Source of the DNA: Bin76 sp963665765
Lineage (GTDB): Bacteria > Actinomycetota > Acidimicrobiia > Spongiisociales > ZC4RG35
Direction: 5' to 3'
Assembly (NCBI GenBank): GCA_963665765.1
Contig: OY762464.1
Coordinates: forward strand, 1,116,001-1,180,000
Length of the DNA: 64,000 nucleotides
Made by a program: the position numbers and the translations under genes. Of this stretch, positions 37,777 through 46,897 are shown piece after piece. The notes under the pieces were generated by a model. That model made no database searches and had not been told where the DNA came from. It saw only the letters and a program-made list of their open reading frames with translations. The stretch's first letter is position 1; every line of letters starts with the position of its first letter.

Positions 37777-40215
37777 TCAGCCCTCCGGGGCTGCTTCGGT
37801 GGTGGTCGTCGACTCCGGTGGCTCGGTGGTGGAGATGGTGTCCTCGGCGCCGGGACCGGCGGAGATCACCACCAACACCGGAGTGGCGGACTGAGCGCTC
37901 TCGCCCGCGCCCGGCTCGGTCCGCACCACCTGACCGGCCGGAACCAAATCGGACACCTCGGTCGACTCAATCACACTCAGACCCACCTCAGCCAGAGCCA
38001 CCTGGGCTGCGCCGCTCGACAGACCCGTCACATCAGGAACCACCAACAGCCCCGGGCCGTCCGAAACCACCAACACCACCACCAAACCGGCCTCCGCTGT
38101 CTCACCCGCGCCCGGCTCGGTCCGCACCACCTGACCGGCCGGAACCAAATCGGACACCTCGGTCGACTCAATCACACTCAGACCCACCTCAGCCAGAGCC
38201 ACCTGGGCTGCGCCGCTCGACAGACCCGTCACATCAGGAACCACCAACAGCCCCGGGCCGTCCGAAACCACCAACACCACCACCAAACCGGCCTCTGCTC
38301 TCTCGCCCGCGCCCGGCTCGGTCCGCACCACCTGACCGGCCGGAACCGAATCGGAACTCTCCACAGTCTCCACCCATCGCAAACCCGACTGCGCCAAAAC
38401 CGAGAGCGCCTCGCTGCTCGGCAGGCCGGTCACATCAGGGACCACCAGCGATCCGGGGTCCGGGCCGGTTTCCGATCCTTCCGATATGACCACCATCACC
38501 TGACCGGTGGGAGCGATCCCTCCACCCGCGCCCGGCTCGGTCCGGAGCACCTGGCCGGCCGGAACCGAATCGGAACTCTCCACAGTCTCCACCCATCGCA
38601 AACCCGACTGCGCCAAAACCGAGAGCGCTTCGCTGCCGGGCAACCCCACCACGTCCGGCACCACCAGCAAGCCGGGGCCGGTCGCCACTATCAGATCGAT
38701 GGGGGTTCGGGCCGGCAAGAGCGGCCCCGGCAGGGGATCCTGGTCAACCACCGTGCCCACCTGCCGCCCGCTGTCCTCGACATATTCGATCACCCCCACC
38801 ACAAAACCCCGGGCCAGCAGCAGGCTTTCGGCGGTGCCCTGGGTCTGCCCGATCACCAGGGGAATGTCAAACTGCTCCAGACCGCTTGAGACCACCACCA
38901 CCACCTCGGTCCGGGATTCCACCCGATCGCCGGCGGGGGGATCGGTGGCTATCACCCTTCCTTCCGGCATTACCTGGCTGCTTTCTCTTATGACCTGAAC
39001 GGTCAACTCCGAATCCTGGATGGAGGCCAGGGCATCGGCCTCCCATCTGCCCACCACATCGGGAATCGCCACCGTCACCGTTGCGGGCTGGGGAGCGGGC
39101 GCCTGCAGAAGGTTCCAAACCACCCAGCTCAGACCCGCCAGAGCGGCGAGCAGCACCAGCACGCCCATCACAAAAGGCAGAGGCGCCGAACGCCGCTCTT
39201 CCATGTGCGGGTAGTAACTCTGACTGAGCAATCTCCCTCCGCCACGGGCGCCTCGGCGACCCGGCGGAGGGGGAACCGCCTTTCGCACCACCACTTGGCT
39301 CTGCTCGGGGGACGGCTGCCCGACCACCGGTGATTCCATCACCATGCCGGGAATTTCGTCGCCTCTCAACCACGCCTCCAAATCTTGCAGCAAGGGCTCG
39401 GTGTCCTGGTATCGGCTGTCAGGATCTTTGCTGAGCGCCCGCAACACGATGGCATCCAACTCCGGGGGGATCTCGGGGTTGCGAGATGAAGGGGGCGCCA
39501 CCTCGGTGGAAACGTGCTGGTAGGCCACGGACATGGGGGTCTCCCCCTGGAAGGGAGGTCGACCCACCAGCATCTCGTAGAGGACCACCCCCAGGGAATA
39601 GATGTCGGAGCGCATGTCGGCCGGGCGCCCCTGCGCCTGCTCGGGGCTGAAGTAGGTGGCTGTGCCGATCACCGATCCGGTTTGGGTCAATTCGGTGGCA
39701 TGATTCCAAGCCCGTGCGATCCCGAAATCGGCCACCTTCACCGCTCCGTCCGCATCGAGCATGACGTTGCCCGGTTTTACGTCGCGGTGAATCACTCCCA
39801 GACGGTGGGCGGTGGACAGGGCCAGCACCACCTGCCGGGCTATCTCCATTGCCCGGTGGGCCGGTATGGGTCTGCCCTCCCGGGTGATGTCACTCAGGCA
39901 ATCCCCTTCCACCAGTTCCATCACCATGAAATAGGCTCCCTCCGCTTCCCCCCAGTCGTAGATGCCCACGATGTTGGGATGGTTCAGGTTGGCGGCCGAC
40001 TGCGCTTCGCGGCGGAACCGCCTTACAAAGGATTCGTCCTCACTGTGGGATCTGGGAAGGATCTTGACGGCCACTCGCCTTCCCAGGGCAAGATCCACCG
40101 CCAGGTACACATCGGACATGCCTCCCTTAGCCAAATGACTCACAAGTCGGTAGCGATCAGCCAGGGTGTAGGGGAGTTCCATCTCCTTTGGCGATGATAG
40201 GAAACCAGTGCTCAC
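37777..40215 (-). CDS. pknB: Serine/threonine protein kinase with six PASTA domains (PknB-like)
   Basis: 812 aa. The kinase domain spans residues ~20-280: GGMSDVYLA loop, VAVKILPR (Lys), VIHRDVKPGNVML catalytic loop, ADFGIARA and GTATYFSPEQAQG. After a Pro/Gly linker comes one membrane helix (~350-372) and six extracellular PASTA repeats, the fifth and sixth almost identical, then a Thr-rich tail. It senses muropeptides and phosphorylates division proteins and FHA partners. GTG 40215 is preferred because TAGGAGGG lies 8 bases upstream. Last gene of the fhaB-pstP-rodA-pbpA-pknB operon. Confidence 0.94.
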   Translation of the reverse strand: MSTGFLSSPKEMELPYTLADRYRLVSHLAKGGMSDVYLAVDLALGRRVAVKILPRSHSEDESFVRRFRREAQSAANLNHPNIVGIYDWGEAEGAYFMVMELVEGDCLSDITREGRPIPAHRAMEIARQVVLALSTAHRLGVIHRDVKPGNVMLDADGAVKVADFGIARAWNHATELTQTGSVIGTATYFSPEQAQGRPADMRSDIYSLGVVLYEMLVGRPPFQGETPMSVAYQHVSTEVAPPSSRNPEIPPELDAIVLRALSKDPDSRYQDTEPLLQDLEAWLRGDEIPGMVMESPVVGQPSPEQSQVVVRKAVPPPPGRRGARGGGRLLSQSYYPHMEERRSAPLPFVMGVLVLLAALAGLSWVVWNLLQAPAPQPATVTVAIPDVVGRWEADALASIQDSELTVQVIRESSQVMPEGRVIATDPPAGDRVESRTEVVVVVSSGLEQFDIPLVIGQTQGTAESLLLARGFVVGVIEYVEDSGRQVGTVVDQDPLPGPLLPARTPIDLIVATGPGLLVVPDVVGLPGSEALSVLAQSGLRWVETVESSDSVPAGQVLRTEPGAGGGIAPTGQVMVVISEGSETGPDPGSLVVPDVTGLPSSEALSVLAQSGLRWVETVESSDSVPAGQVVRTEPGAGERAEAGLVVVLVVSDGPGLLVVPDVTGLSSGAAQVALAEVGLSVIESTEVSDLVPAGQVVRTEPGAGETAEAGLVVVLVVSDGPGLLVVPDVTGLSSGAAQVALAEVGLSVIESTEVSDLVPAGQVVRTEPGAGESAQSATPVLVVISAGPGAEDTISTTEPPESTTTTEAAPEG
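37911..38312 (-). repeat. Two near-identical 201-bp direct repeats encoding PASTA domains 5 and 6
   Basis: Units 37911-38111 and 38112-38312 differ by only a handful of bases, clustered at one end, and a third, more diverged unit follows 201-219 bases further. Each encodes a 67-residue PASTA domain (VVPDVTGLSSGAAQVALAEV). The pattern shows a recent tandem duplication and should be prone to unequal recombination or assembly collapse. Confidence 0.9.
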
Positions 40216-40227
40216 CGGGCAGCCCTC

Positions 40228-41607
40228 CTACCCGTCTGCCCGGCTTCGTTGGAGCCAATAGGAAAGCAACTCGGAGGCGACCGGCGCGGCGGCGGTGCCG
40301 CCGGTGACCGATTCGCCGAACTCTCCTCCCGGTTCGATCATCACCGCCAAGGCGATGGTGGGATCTTCCACCGGAGCGAATCCCACGAACCAGGTGTAAT
40401 GGCGCCCCTGGGCATCCTGCCCGGTGCCGGTCTTGCCCGCCACCCGATGTCCGGCGACGGTGGCCTCCCGGCCGTGACCTTCGGTCACCACCCGCTCCAT
40501 CATCTCGGCCAGTTCCGAAGCCGTCTCGGCGGATATGATCCGCACGCCGGGAGGGATACCGGGGAGTTCAAGGGCCTCACCGTCGGCATTTGTCCAGCCC
40601 GCGGTCAGATAGGGAATCACCATTTCCCCGCCGTTGGCGATAGCCGCCGCCACCGCCGCCATGTGAAGCGGCGAAGAAAAGGCCAGCCTGCCGGTTCCGG
40701 CGGCGGCCGCCAAGGCCTCATCGGGGGCGCCTTCGGCCCCGAACAGCGGCGTGGGGGAAAACAACGGGAACTCCGTCTCCACTCCGAATCGGAAACTTGT
40801 GGCATAACTCTGCAGCACCTCCGCCCCCATCTCCATGACCAACTCGGCGAATGGCACATGGCAGGATCGGAGGAAGGAGTTGAGCAGGCTGACTTCAGGC
40901 ATATCCCCGCAAGGAGCGTTCCCGGGGTTGACGATGGTGAAGGACCCGGGAATCTGCCAGACAACCCGATCTTCGAACAGACTGGAAGCATCGGCCGCCC
41001 CGGTGTCCAGGGCGGCGGCGGCAGTGACGATCTGGAAAGCCGAACCGAGCGGATAGAGGTAGGAAGCGGCTCTTTCGGTCGACGCGGGGCTCGGGGAAGA
41101 AGCCAGCGCCAGCACTCTCCCGTCATAAGGATCGATGGCGGCCACCGCACCCCGGCGGAGGGCCAAAGAGTCGTAGGCTCTCTGCTGCAACCGGGCGTCA
41201 AGCGTGATCTGCAGTCCTCGGGGTCGGAGATCCTCGCCAAAGAACGCCGCCATCAGATCGGAAACGCTGAGATCCCGCCGCGAACGAAGTTCTTGGAGGT
41301 AGACATGCTCCAACCCCTCAGGGGACTGCTCCGTCCCGATCACCGATGCGAAGGCCTCCCCCGCCGGGTATTCCCTCACATAGGAGCGGGGGATGTTGGG
41401 ATCTTGTTTTGACAAGGCCAGCACCGTTCCGGAAACAGTGCTGATCATCCCTCGTTGCTTACCGGCCTGATGGAGGGCGATCCGACGGTTGTTCGGATGA
41501 GACCGGTAGCGGTCGGAAGCCACGGCTTGGTGCCAGGTGGCGCCCACCACCAGAACGACCATCCCCACCATCAGCAGGAAGGCCAATCGGCGGATAGGAC
41601 GATTCAC
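40228..41607 (-). CDS. pbpA: PbpA-type class B penicillin-binding protein lacking catalytic SxxK lysine
   Basis: 459 aa. An N-terminal membrane helix (LAFLLMVGMVVLVVGATWH), the short dimerisation domain of actinobacterial PbpA (DPNIPRSYVREYPAGEAFAS), and a transpeptidase fold. The active-site SxxK reads S-A-F-Q (YPLGSAFQIVTAAAAL), so the acyl-transfer lysine is replaced by glutamine. SxN reads S-C-H. KTGT is intact (AGKTGTGQ). Loss of two of three motifs implies no transpeptidase or penicillin-binding activity, leaving a structural role with RodA. The gene overlaps rodA by 4 bases. Confidence 0.88.
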   Translation of the reverse strand: MNRPIRRLAFLLMVGMVVLVVGATWHQAVASDRYRSHPNNRRIALHQAGKQRGMISTVSGTVLALSKQDPNIPRSYVREYPAGEAFASVIGTEQSPEGLEHVYLQELRSRRDLSVSDLMAAFFGEDLRPRGLQITLDARLQQRAYDSLALRRGAVAAIDPYDGRVLALASSPSPASTERAASYLYPLGSAFQIVTAAAALDTGAADASSLFEDRVVWQIPGSFTIVNPGNAPCGDMPEVSLLNSFLRSCHVPFAELVMEMGAEVLQSYATSFRFGVETEFPLFSPTPLFGAEGAPDEALAAAAGTGRLAFSSPLHMAAVAAAIANGGEMVIPYLTAGWTNADGEALELPGIPPGVRIISAETASELAEMMERVVTEGHGREATVAGHRVAGKTGTGQDAQGRHYTWFVGFAPVEDPTIALAVMIEPGGEFGESVTGGTAAAPVASELLSYWLQRSRADG

Positions 41608-42878
41608 AAAAGACCCCGCTCCTGATCGCTGATCACCAACAGCAGCCCGATCGCCAACCAGCCTGTCAGCTGAGGGACACCCCCCTGAGCAAGAAAAGGC
41701 AAACCCATCCCGGTGGGGGGAAATAGCCGCTGAAGCCCTCCGGCGCCGGCCAGGAACATCAGCCCCAGCAGGGCGGTGAGCGAAGCCGCAGTCACCTTGC
41801 AGAACAGATCGCGAGAACCAAGAGCTATCCCCATCCCCACCGCCACCACCAGCGCATACAGAGCTATCACCGCCACGGTTCCGGCCAGGCCCAGTTCCTC
41901 GGCCAAGGCAGCCAGGATGCCTTCACTGGTGGCCCGGGGTATGAGACCGGGATCACCCATTCCCAAACCGGCGCCGGACAGATTCCCGCTGCCCATAGCC
42001 AGCAGACTCTCCCCCAACCCGCCTGTCCGATCGCCGGCCGAAAAGGGATCCAACCACACTCCGATCATCTCCCTGGCTCGAAAAGAGGTAAGGCCCAAAA
42101 GAACGCCGCCTCCCACCAGAGCCAACCCCGTCCCAACCACCCGATTCTCCCCGGTCGCCAGAAAAGCGACACTCACCGAGAGAGCCATCACGGTGACCCA
42201 GGCGGTGAGATCACCGGTAGCCCAAAGTAGCGGAAGAGTGCCTGCCCACACCGCGGCTACCAGGAAAAGATGGCGTCGCGCCCTCAACCAGGGCCGAGCC
42301 GGGACCGGCGCCGGGGCGTCCAATACCCATCGGCAGTGGATACCGGCCAGACCGACCGTCAAAAAGACCAGCCCCAATCCAAAAGGCTGGATCAGAAACC
42401 TGACTTCTCCGCCGCCCGTCGGCAACCACAGCCCGATCTCCTCATGAGACAAGTCCCAGAACAGACGAGGCAGGAAGGGAAAGACCATCAAACACCACCC
42501 GCCGACGGCCAACGGATAGCAGGGCGACATCAGCCGGCCCACCCCGAAGCGGTACACCAGGAGAATCCCGATGGCCGCCATCATGGCGGCCACCAACCAC
42601 CATAAGTGGACAGCTCCCTGTCCGGAATCAATTCGATAGACCTCCACCAACCCCAAAGCCACCAGCAGCGCGGTGGGCGGCAACAAGAGGGGAGAAGTGC
42701 GAGGCGTCCAACGCCGCACTACCAACCACAAACCGGTCAGACCACCTCCGTACACCAGCAAAAGAACCACGGGCGTCCATCCGATCTGGCCGGTCTTGCC
42801 GAAGTCGACCAGCACCGCGCCCAATCCCGCGATAAACACCGCACCGGCCAGCAAGGCCGCTTCCGCCCCCCGCCTCAT
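41604..42878 (-). CDS. rodA: RodA/FtsW-family peptidoglycan glycosyltransferase
   Basis: 424 aa polytopic SEDS protein with about ten hydrophobic helices. The C-terminal part shows the family signature LPFLAQGGVPQLTGWLAIGL, and LGMGDPGLIPRATSEGILAA is the loop usually read 'G-x-G-x-P-x-x-I-P-x-x-x-T-D'. It polymerises lipid II and works with the PbpA encoded downstream. Start ATG 42878 overlaps the phosphatase stop as ATGA; the longer upstream frame is antisense-like and rejected. Confidence 0.9.
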   Translation of the reverse strand: MRRGAEAALLAGAVFIAGLGAVLVDFGKTGQIGWTPVVLLLVYGGGLTGLWLVVRRWTPRTSPLLLPPTALLVALGLVEVYRIDSGQGAVHLWWLVAAMMAAIGILLVYRFGVGRLMSPCYPLAVGGWCLMVFPFLPRLFWDLSHEEIGLWLPTGGGEVRFLIQPFGLGLVFLTVGLAGIHCRWVLDAPAPVPARPWLRARRHLFLVAAVWAGTLPLLWATGDLTAWVTVMALSVSVAFLATGENRVVGTGLALVGGGVLLGLTSFRAREMIGVWLDPFSAGDRTGGLGESLLAMGSGNLSGAGLGMGDPGLIPRATSEGILAALAEELGLAGTVAVIALYALVVAVGMGIALGSRDLFCKVTAASLTALLGLMFLAGAGGLQRLFPPTGMGLPFLAQGGVPQLTGWLAIGLLLVISDQERGLL

Positions 42879-43576
42879 GGGGTTACATCTATGACAACCG
42901 CCGTTACGTTGTCCGAGGCGCCCCTGTCCAATGCCGCCTCCATCAAGCCCCAAACACATTCCTCGGGGCTGCCCACTCCGAGAAACCGGGCCAGATCGTG
43001 ATCCGGCAACATCCGATAGAGCCCGTCGGAACAAACCAGCCATCGGTCCCCCTCCCGGCAGACCTCCTGGGCTTCCTCGACTTCGAGCCGGTCGCCGAAC
43101 CCGAGAACCCTCACCAGACTGCCCGCACTCGGCATCCCGTAGGCCACCTGGGGATCGACTCCCTGCCGAATCCGATGCCAGGCGGCAGTGTGGTCGTTGG
43201 TCATTACCCGGATCCGGTTGTCCCGGAAAAGATAGGCGCGCGTATCCCCGATGTGCGCGATCCGAGCCATCCCCGCCGTGAACTTCACCAGCGTCAGAGT
43301 GGTATAGGTGCCCTTCCAGCGGGGCTCCCGTCTCACCAGCTCCAAAATGGCTTGATTTGCGGCTCTGACCCGATCGGCGGCCGACCCTTGGGCAGCCTGG
43401 GCCGTGTTCACCGCCAAGTCAGCGGAGACGTGCCCGAATCTTTCCCCACCCAATCCATCCGCCACCATCACCACCACCGGATCCTCCGAACCTCCCGCAC
43501 CCAGGGGAAACACGCGATCCTGGTTGATTTGGGGGCCGAACCCCTTATGGGTGGCGGAGGCCCATATGCAATTCAT
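42875..43576 (-). CDS. pstP: PP2C-family protein phosphatase (PstP-like)
   Basis: 233 aa. Metal-binding motifs NQDRVFPLG (usual N-E-D-R, here Gln replaces Glu), VVMVADGLGGERFG, AHIGDTRAYLFR, VCSDGLYRML and GASDNVTAVVID are in the correct order for Mg/Mn-dependent phosphatases. It removes phosphates placed by PknB. Shorter than mycobacterial PstP because it lacks the membrane helix and extracellular domain. Overlaps the FHA gene by 4 bases. Confidence 0.9.
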   Translation of the reverse strand: MNCIWASATHKGFGPQINQDRVFPLGAGGSEDPVVVMVADGLGGERFGHVSADLAVNTAQAAQGSAADRVRAANQAILELVRREPRWKGTYTTLTLVKFTAGMARIAHIGDTRAYLFRDNRIRVMTNDHTAAWHRIRQGVDPQVAYGMPSAGSLVRVLGFGDRLEVEEAQEVCREGDRWLVCSDGLYRMLPDHDLARFLGVGSPEECVWGLMEAALDRGASDNVTAVVIDVTP

Positions 43577-43986
43577 TGGACCTCCAAAACCGTTCTTCCC
43601 ACCTGCAGAGCATCACCCCGAGCCAACTCCACCGGAGTGCGCATCCGGCGACCGTTGAGATAGGTGCCGTTGTCGCTGCCCAGGTCGCTGGCCGAGAGCT
43701 TTCCCTCACGCCGCCTGATCCGAACATGGAATTCGGAGGCATAAGGGTCGTTGATAGGAATGTCGGCTTCGGGGCTTTTGCCCAGCACCACCGAGTCGGC
43801 GACTGTGAAATGCATACCGGCCTGGGATTCGGAGCGGACGAACACCAGTCTGGCGCTGCGTCGGGATAACGGTTTGGGCATCCGCAGGCCCTGGTAATCG
43901 GCGAGCGACCGGATCACATACCACACGAACAGGTAGATCAGCGCCAAGAAAACGAACCGAAGAGCTGTGAGCAAGAACTCGGTCAC
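43573..43986 (-). CDS. fhaB: FHA-domain membrane protein (FhaB/FipA-like)
   Basis: 137 aa from GTG 43986. One N-terminal membrane helix (ALRFVFLALIYLFVWYVIRS), then an FHA domain: LGKSPEADIPINDPYASEFHVRI and DLGSDNGTYLNGRRM with the conserved G-K-S, S-x-x-H and N-G residues for phosphothreonine binding. It recruits PknB substrates at the division site. First gene of the cluster; a start 22 codons upstream is possible but would precede the helix with a non-membrane tail. Confidence 0.9.
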   Translation of the reverse strand: MTEFLLTALRFVFLALIYLFVWYVIRSLADYQGLRMPKPLSRRSARLVFVRSESQAGMHFTVADSVVLGKSPEADIPINDPYASEFHVRIRRREGKLSASDLGSDNGTYLNGRRMRTPVELARGDALQVGRTVLEVQ

Positions 43987-44119
43987 CCCCGGCGTCTCCC
44001 TGGCATGGCTCCACCGTACATGCGGACAATTGTATGTCCGTTGAGGTGTCATGTAAGAGCACCAACCGGTTATCTTTATCTCAACACCCTATCGAGATAG
44101 GTACAATCGAGATCCCGCC

Positions 44120-44206
44120 GGGCGAGTGGCGAAATTTGGCAGACGCGCAGGATTCAGGATCCTGTGGGCTTTAAAACCCGTGGGGGTTCAAGTCCCCCCT
44201 CGCCCA
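44120..44206 (+). tRNA. tRNA-Leu (CAG)
   Basis: Acceptor GGGCGAG pairs with CTCGCCC; anticodon stem CAGGA/TCCTG encloses TTCAGGA with anticodon CAG; a long variable arm (GTGGGCTTTAAAACCC) marks a type II tRNA; T-arm GGGGGTTCAAGTCCCCC. No CCA is encoded directly after the discriminator A. Confidence 0.95.
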
Positions 44207-44369
44207 CCCAAGGTTATTTCACCCGGATGGCTGTTTATGGCTCGGCGCGTATTCGGAGAGTGGTTCGTGCCGGTCAGCGTGATGGTTCGAAACAGCCCGA
44301 TGTCAGGGTTTGGCTTTTCGGACACAGGAAGAACTGCCAACCACTTGGAGCTAAAGAAAAAAGAGAAAC

Positions 44370-44582
44370 ATGGAGGCAATTCGCGACAAGTATTACACCA
44401 TCGGCCCGGTGGCGGTCAGCGTCGTGAACGCAGCGGGCATCATCGCCATCGGCAGCGTCAACGCAGCGGGATCGCCTTCAGTGCCGGCAGCCAGAACAGC
44501 GTCTTTTAGTCACAACCCACTACCGCGGAAGGTGGGATTTCGAGCAATCGGGAAGGGTCGTTTGGCAGAGGTCATAACCTAA
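44370..44582 (+). CDS. Small hypothetical protein
   Basis: 70 aa, unrecognised. It has a hydrophobic, Ala/Val-rich middle with an internal near-repeat (VVNAAGIIAIG and SVNAAGSPSV). GAGAAAC precedes the ATG weakly. It could be a minor peptide or chance; it ends 10 bases before the next gene. Confidence 0.25.
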   Translation: MEAIRDKYYTIGPVAVSVVNAAGIIAIGSVNAAGSPSVPAARTASFSHNPLPRKVGFRAIGKGRLAEVIT

Positions 44583-44592
44583 CCGATGAGAG

Positions 44593-45579
44593 ATGACTTC
44601 GCATCGATTCCAACCGAGAAGAACTCGAGTGCAGTGGTGGCTGCCGGCTTTGGCATTGCTGTTGGCAGTGGCATGGGCATTCAACTCCCTGGTTCGAACC
44701 TCGCGCACCGAAACCGCCACTGCCGACCAACTTCATAGCCACACCATCACCTTGGACCGGGCCGCCCGGTCTTTTGTCAGATTGATCGAGCAGATCGACG
44801 CTTTGGATCGGTCCGACTTGGATTCGATGATCATCCAGTCCCGGGATTCCCTGGAGGCGGTGGGCGCCGCTTTGCGCGAAGAAACCGGACCGGAGAGCAA
44901 TCTGACCACCCTCCTCCGGCTCTGCATCGACCTTTGGGATGATGGCTTGGAAAGTTTCGAGGAGGCCTTTCTATCGGCAGTGGATGATCCATTCAACTTC
45001 ATAGTTGAAGAACAGCTCATCGCGGCACTGGTGAACCTCCGAAGCGGGGACCATCTCTATCGGGCCTTCTTGGAGGAGACCGCCTCGAACCCCGATGTGA
45101 GCCTCTTTTCGGACTTCCGAACGGTGGTTTTCCTGCCCAACCAATACCCGGTGGTGGACACCGCCCAATTCCTGACCACCTTTGCCCGCCAGTCCCGACC
45201 GTCACTGGAATTCCACACCGATCTGGCTATCGAGCAGGTCGCCTCCCACCCCGAATGGATCTCCGATCTGGAGGGCCGCCCGGTGATCATTCCCACTGAC
45301 AGTTTCGACCTGCTGGTAGTGGTGGCCAACCGGGGAAACGCGCAGGGGCCGGAAGAGACTCTTCTGGAACTGAGCATCTGGCCGCCCGGCGAGACCATCC
45401 AAACCCGGGTGCTGGACGTGCCGTCCCTCCAGCCGGGAGAAAAGACCACGGTCACCTTCTACGAGTTGGCGGTGGCCCCGGACACCTCCTACCAGGTGGA
45501 AGTACGTCTCAGTTACATCGACGGCGATCAGTCGACCGAAGACAACAGCTACGGATTCACCCTCCAAGTCAGCAGCTAA
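44593..45579 (+). CDS. Membrane-anchored extracytoplasmic protein of unknown function
   Basis: 328 aa. A basic N-terminus and one membrane helix (VQWWLPALALLLAVAWAFNS) are followed by a helical region (residues ~40-170) and a C-terminal beta-sandwich of CARDB/Ig type: FDLLVVVANRGNAQGPEETL, LDVPSLQPGEKTTVTFYELA and YQVEVRLSYIDGDQSTEDNS. It is probably anchored outside the cell. It sits upstream of serS with 45 bases between, but a functional link is not implied. Confidence 0.7.
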   Translation: MTSHRFQPRRTRVQWWLPALALLLAVAWAFNSLVRTSRTETATADQLHSHTITLDRAARSFVRLIEQIDALDRSDLDSMIIQSRDSLEAVGAALREETGPESNLTTLLRLCIDLWDDGLESFEEAFLSAVDDPFNFIVEEQLIAALVNLRSGDHLYRAFLEETASNPDVSLFSDFRTVVFLPNQYPVVDTAQFLTTFARQSRPSLEFHTDLAIEQVASHPEWISDLEGRPVIIPTDSFDLLVVVANRGNAQGPEETLLELSIWPPGETIQTRVLDVPSLQPGEKTTVTFYELAVAPDTSYQVEVRLSYIDGDQSTEDNSYGFTLQVSS

Positions 45580-45624
45580 TCGGCGTCCGGCCGAAAGTCT
45601 TATCACGGGTACCATCGGTGCGCG

Positions 45625-46884
45625 ATGCTCGATGTTGCTCTGCTCCGCTCCTCTCCACAGGTGATCAGCCAGTCCATGGCGCGCCGGGGGATGGATGTCC
45701 CTCTGGAAGATCTGATTGCCACCGAGGCGCGCATCAGACGACTGGGCCACCAGGCCGATCAGACCCGAGCTGCCCAACGCACCCTGGGGAAGGAGATCGC
45801 CGGGCTGAAAGATGATGAAAAGAGAGCGGCCATCGGGCAGGCCGCCGCCTTGTCTCGTCGCATCAAAGACTTGAATTCATCGGCCCGTTCCCTCGCCGCC
45901 CGTTTCTATCAGTTGTGGCACGCCCTTCCCAACCTGGTAGATCCCACCGCCGCGGAGGGATACACCGAGCAGGACTCCCAAGAGGTCCGACGGGTGGGGA
46001 AGATCCCGGGCTTCGGTTTCCAACCCGCCGACCACCAAACCCTGGGGGAGAGCTTGGACATCATCGATACCAAACGGGCCGCCAAGATGGCCGGTTCCCG
46101 ATTCGGGTACCTCAAGGGCAAGGCCGCCTTGCTGGAATTCGGATTGATCCGGTGGTCCATGGACCACCTGGTGGAGGCGGGACTGGTTCCCATGGTCACC
46201 CCGGTGTTGGTGAGAGAGATGGCGCTGTTCGGCACCGGTTTTTTTCCGGGGGATCGTCAACAGGTCTACGAGATCCCCGCCGACGAATTGTTCCTGGCCG
46301 CCACGTCGGAGATCAGCCTGGCCGCCTATCACGCCGACGAGATTCTTGACCCCGGCGACCTCCCCCTCCGCTACGCCGGTTTCTCCACTTGCTTTCGCCG
46401 AGAGGCCGGCACCCATGGCAAGGACACCAGAGGGATCTTTCGGGTTCACCAGTTCGACAAGGTAGAGATGTTCTCTTTTACCCGCCCCGAGGATTCATCC
46501 GATGAGCATGAGCGGATTCTGTCGATCGAGGAGAAGCTGGTTCAAGAACTGGAACTCCCCTACCGGGTGGTGAACGTAGCTGCCGGGGACCTGGGCGCCT
46601 CGGCGGCCAAAAAGTACGACATCGAGGCCTGGTTCCCCTCCTGGAACACCTTCCGTGAGATCACTTCCTGTTCCAACACCACCGACTACCAGGCCAGACG
46701 GCTGAAGATCCGGATGAGGGCAACGGATGGCAACCGGTTGGTCCACACCCTCAACGGCACCGCAGTGGCAATCGGACGGGTGATCATCGCTTTGTTGGAG
46801 AATCACCAGCAAAGCGACGGCTCGGTGCTGATACCCACGGCGCTGCGGCCTTATCTGGGCTTCGATCGCATCGACCCGCCCTAA
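45625..46884 (+). CDS. serS: Seryl-tRNA synthetase
   Basis: 419 aa. N-terminal coiled-coil arm (LGHQADQTRAAQRTLGKEIA), then the class II core: motif 2 STCFRREAGTHGKDTRGIFR with VHQFDKVEMF, motif 3 LVHTLNGTAVAIGRVIIALL with the terminal E-N-H-Q, and the Ser-binding SCSNTTDYQARRLKIR. It charges the two tRNA-Ser genes encoded 2 kb downstream. Standard length; 45 bases after the preceding gene with no T-box-like leader. Confidence 0.96.
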   Translation: MLDVALLRSSPQVISQSMARRGMDVPLEDLIATEARIRRLGHQADQTRAAQRTLGKEIAGLKDDEKRAAIGQAAALSRRIKDLNSSARSLAARFYQLWHALPNLVDPTAAEGYTEQDSQEVRRVGKIPGFGFQPADHQTLGESLDIIDTKRAAKMAGSRFGYLKGKAALLEFGLIRWSMDHLVEAGLVPMVTPVLVREMALFGTGFFPGDRQQVYEIPADELFLAATSEISLAAYHADEILDPGDLPLRYAGFSTCFRREAGTHGKDTRGIFRVHQFDKVEMFSFTRPEDSSDEHERILSIEEKLVQELELPYRVVNVAAGDLGASAAKKYDIEAWFPSWNTFREITSCSNTTDYQARRLKIRMRATDGNRLVHTLNGTAVAIGRVIIALLENHQQSDGSVLIPTALRPYLGFDRIDPP

Positions 46885-46897
46885 GGAGCTTTGGGCG

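Noticed and set aside
37818..38489. Pro/Arg/Ser-rich open frame with internal repeats on the plus strand
   Set aside because: It is the antisense image of the PASTA repeats of PknB; the repeats are explained by that gene.
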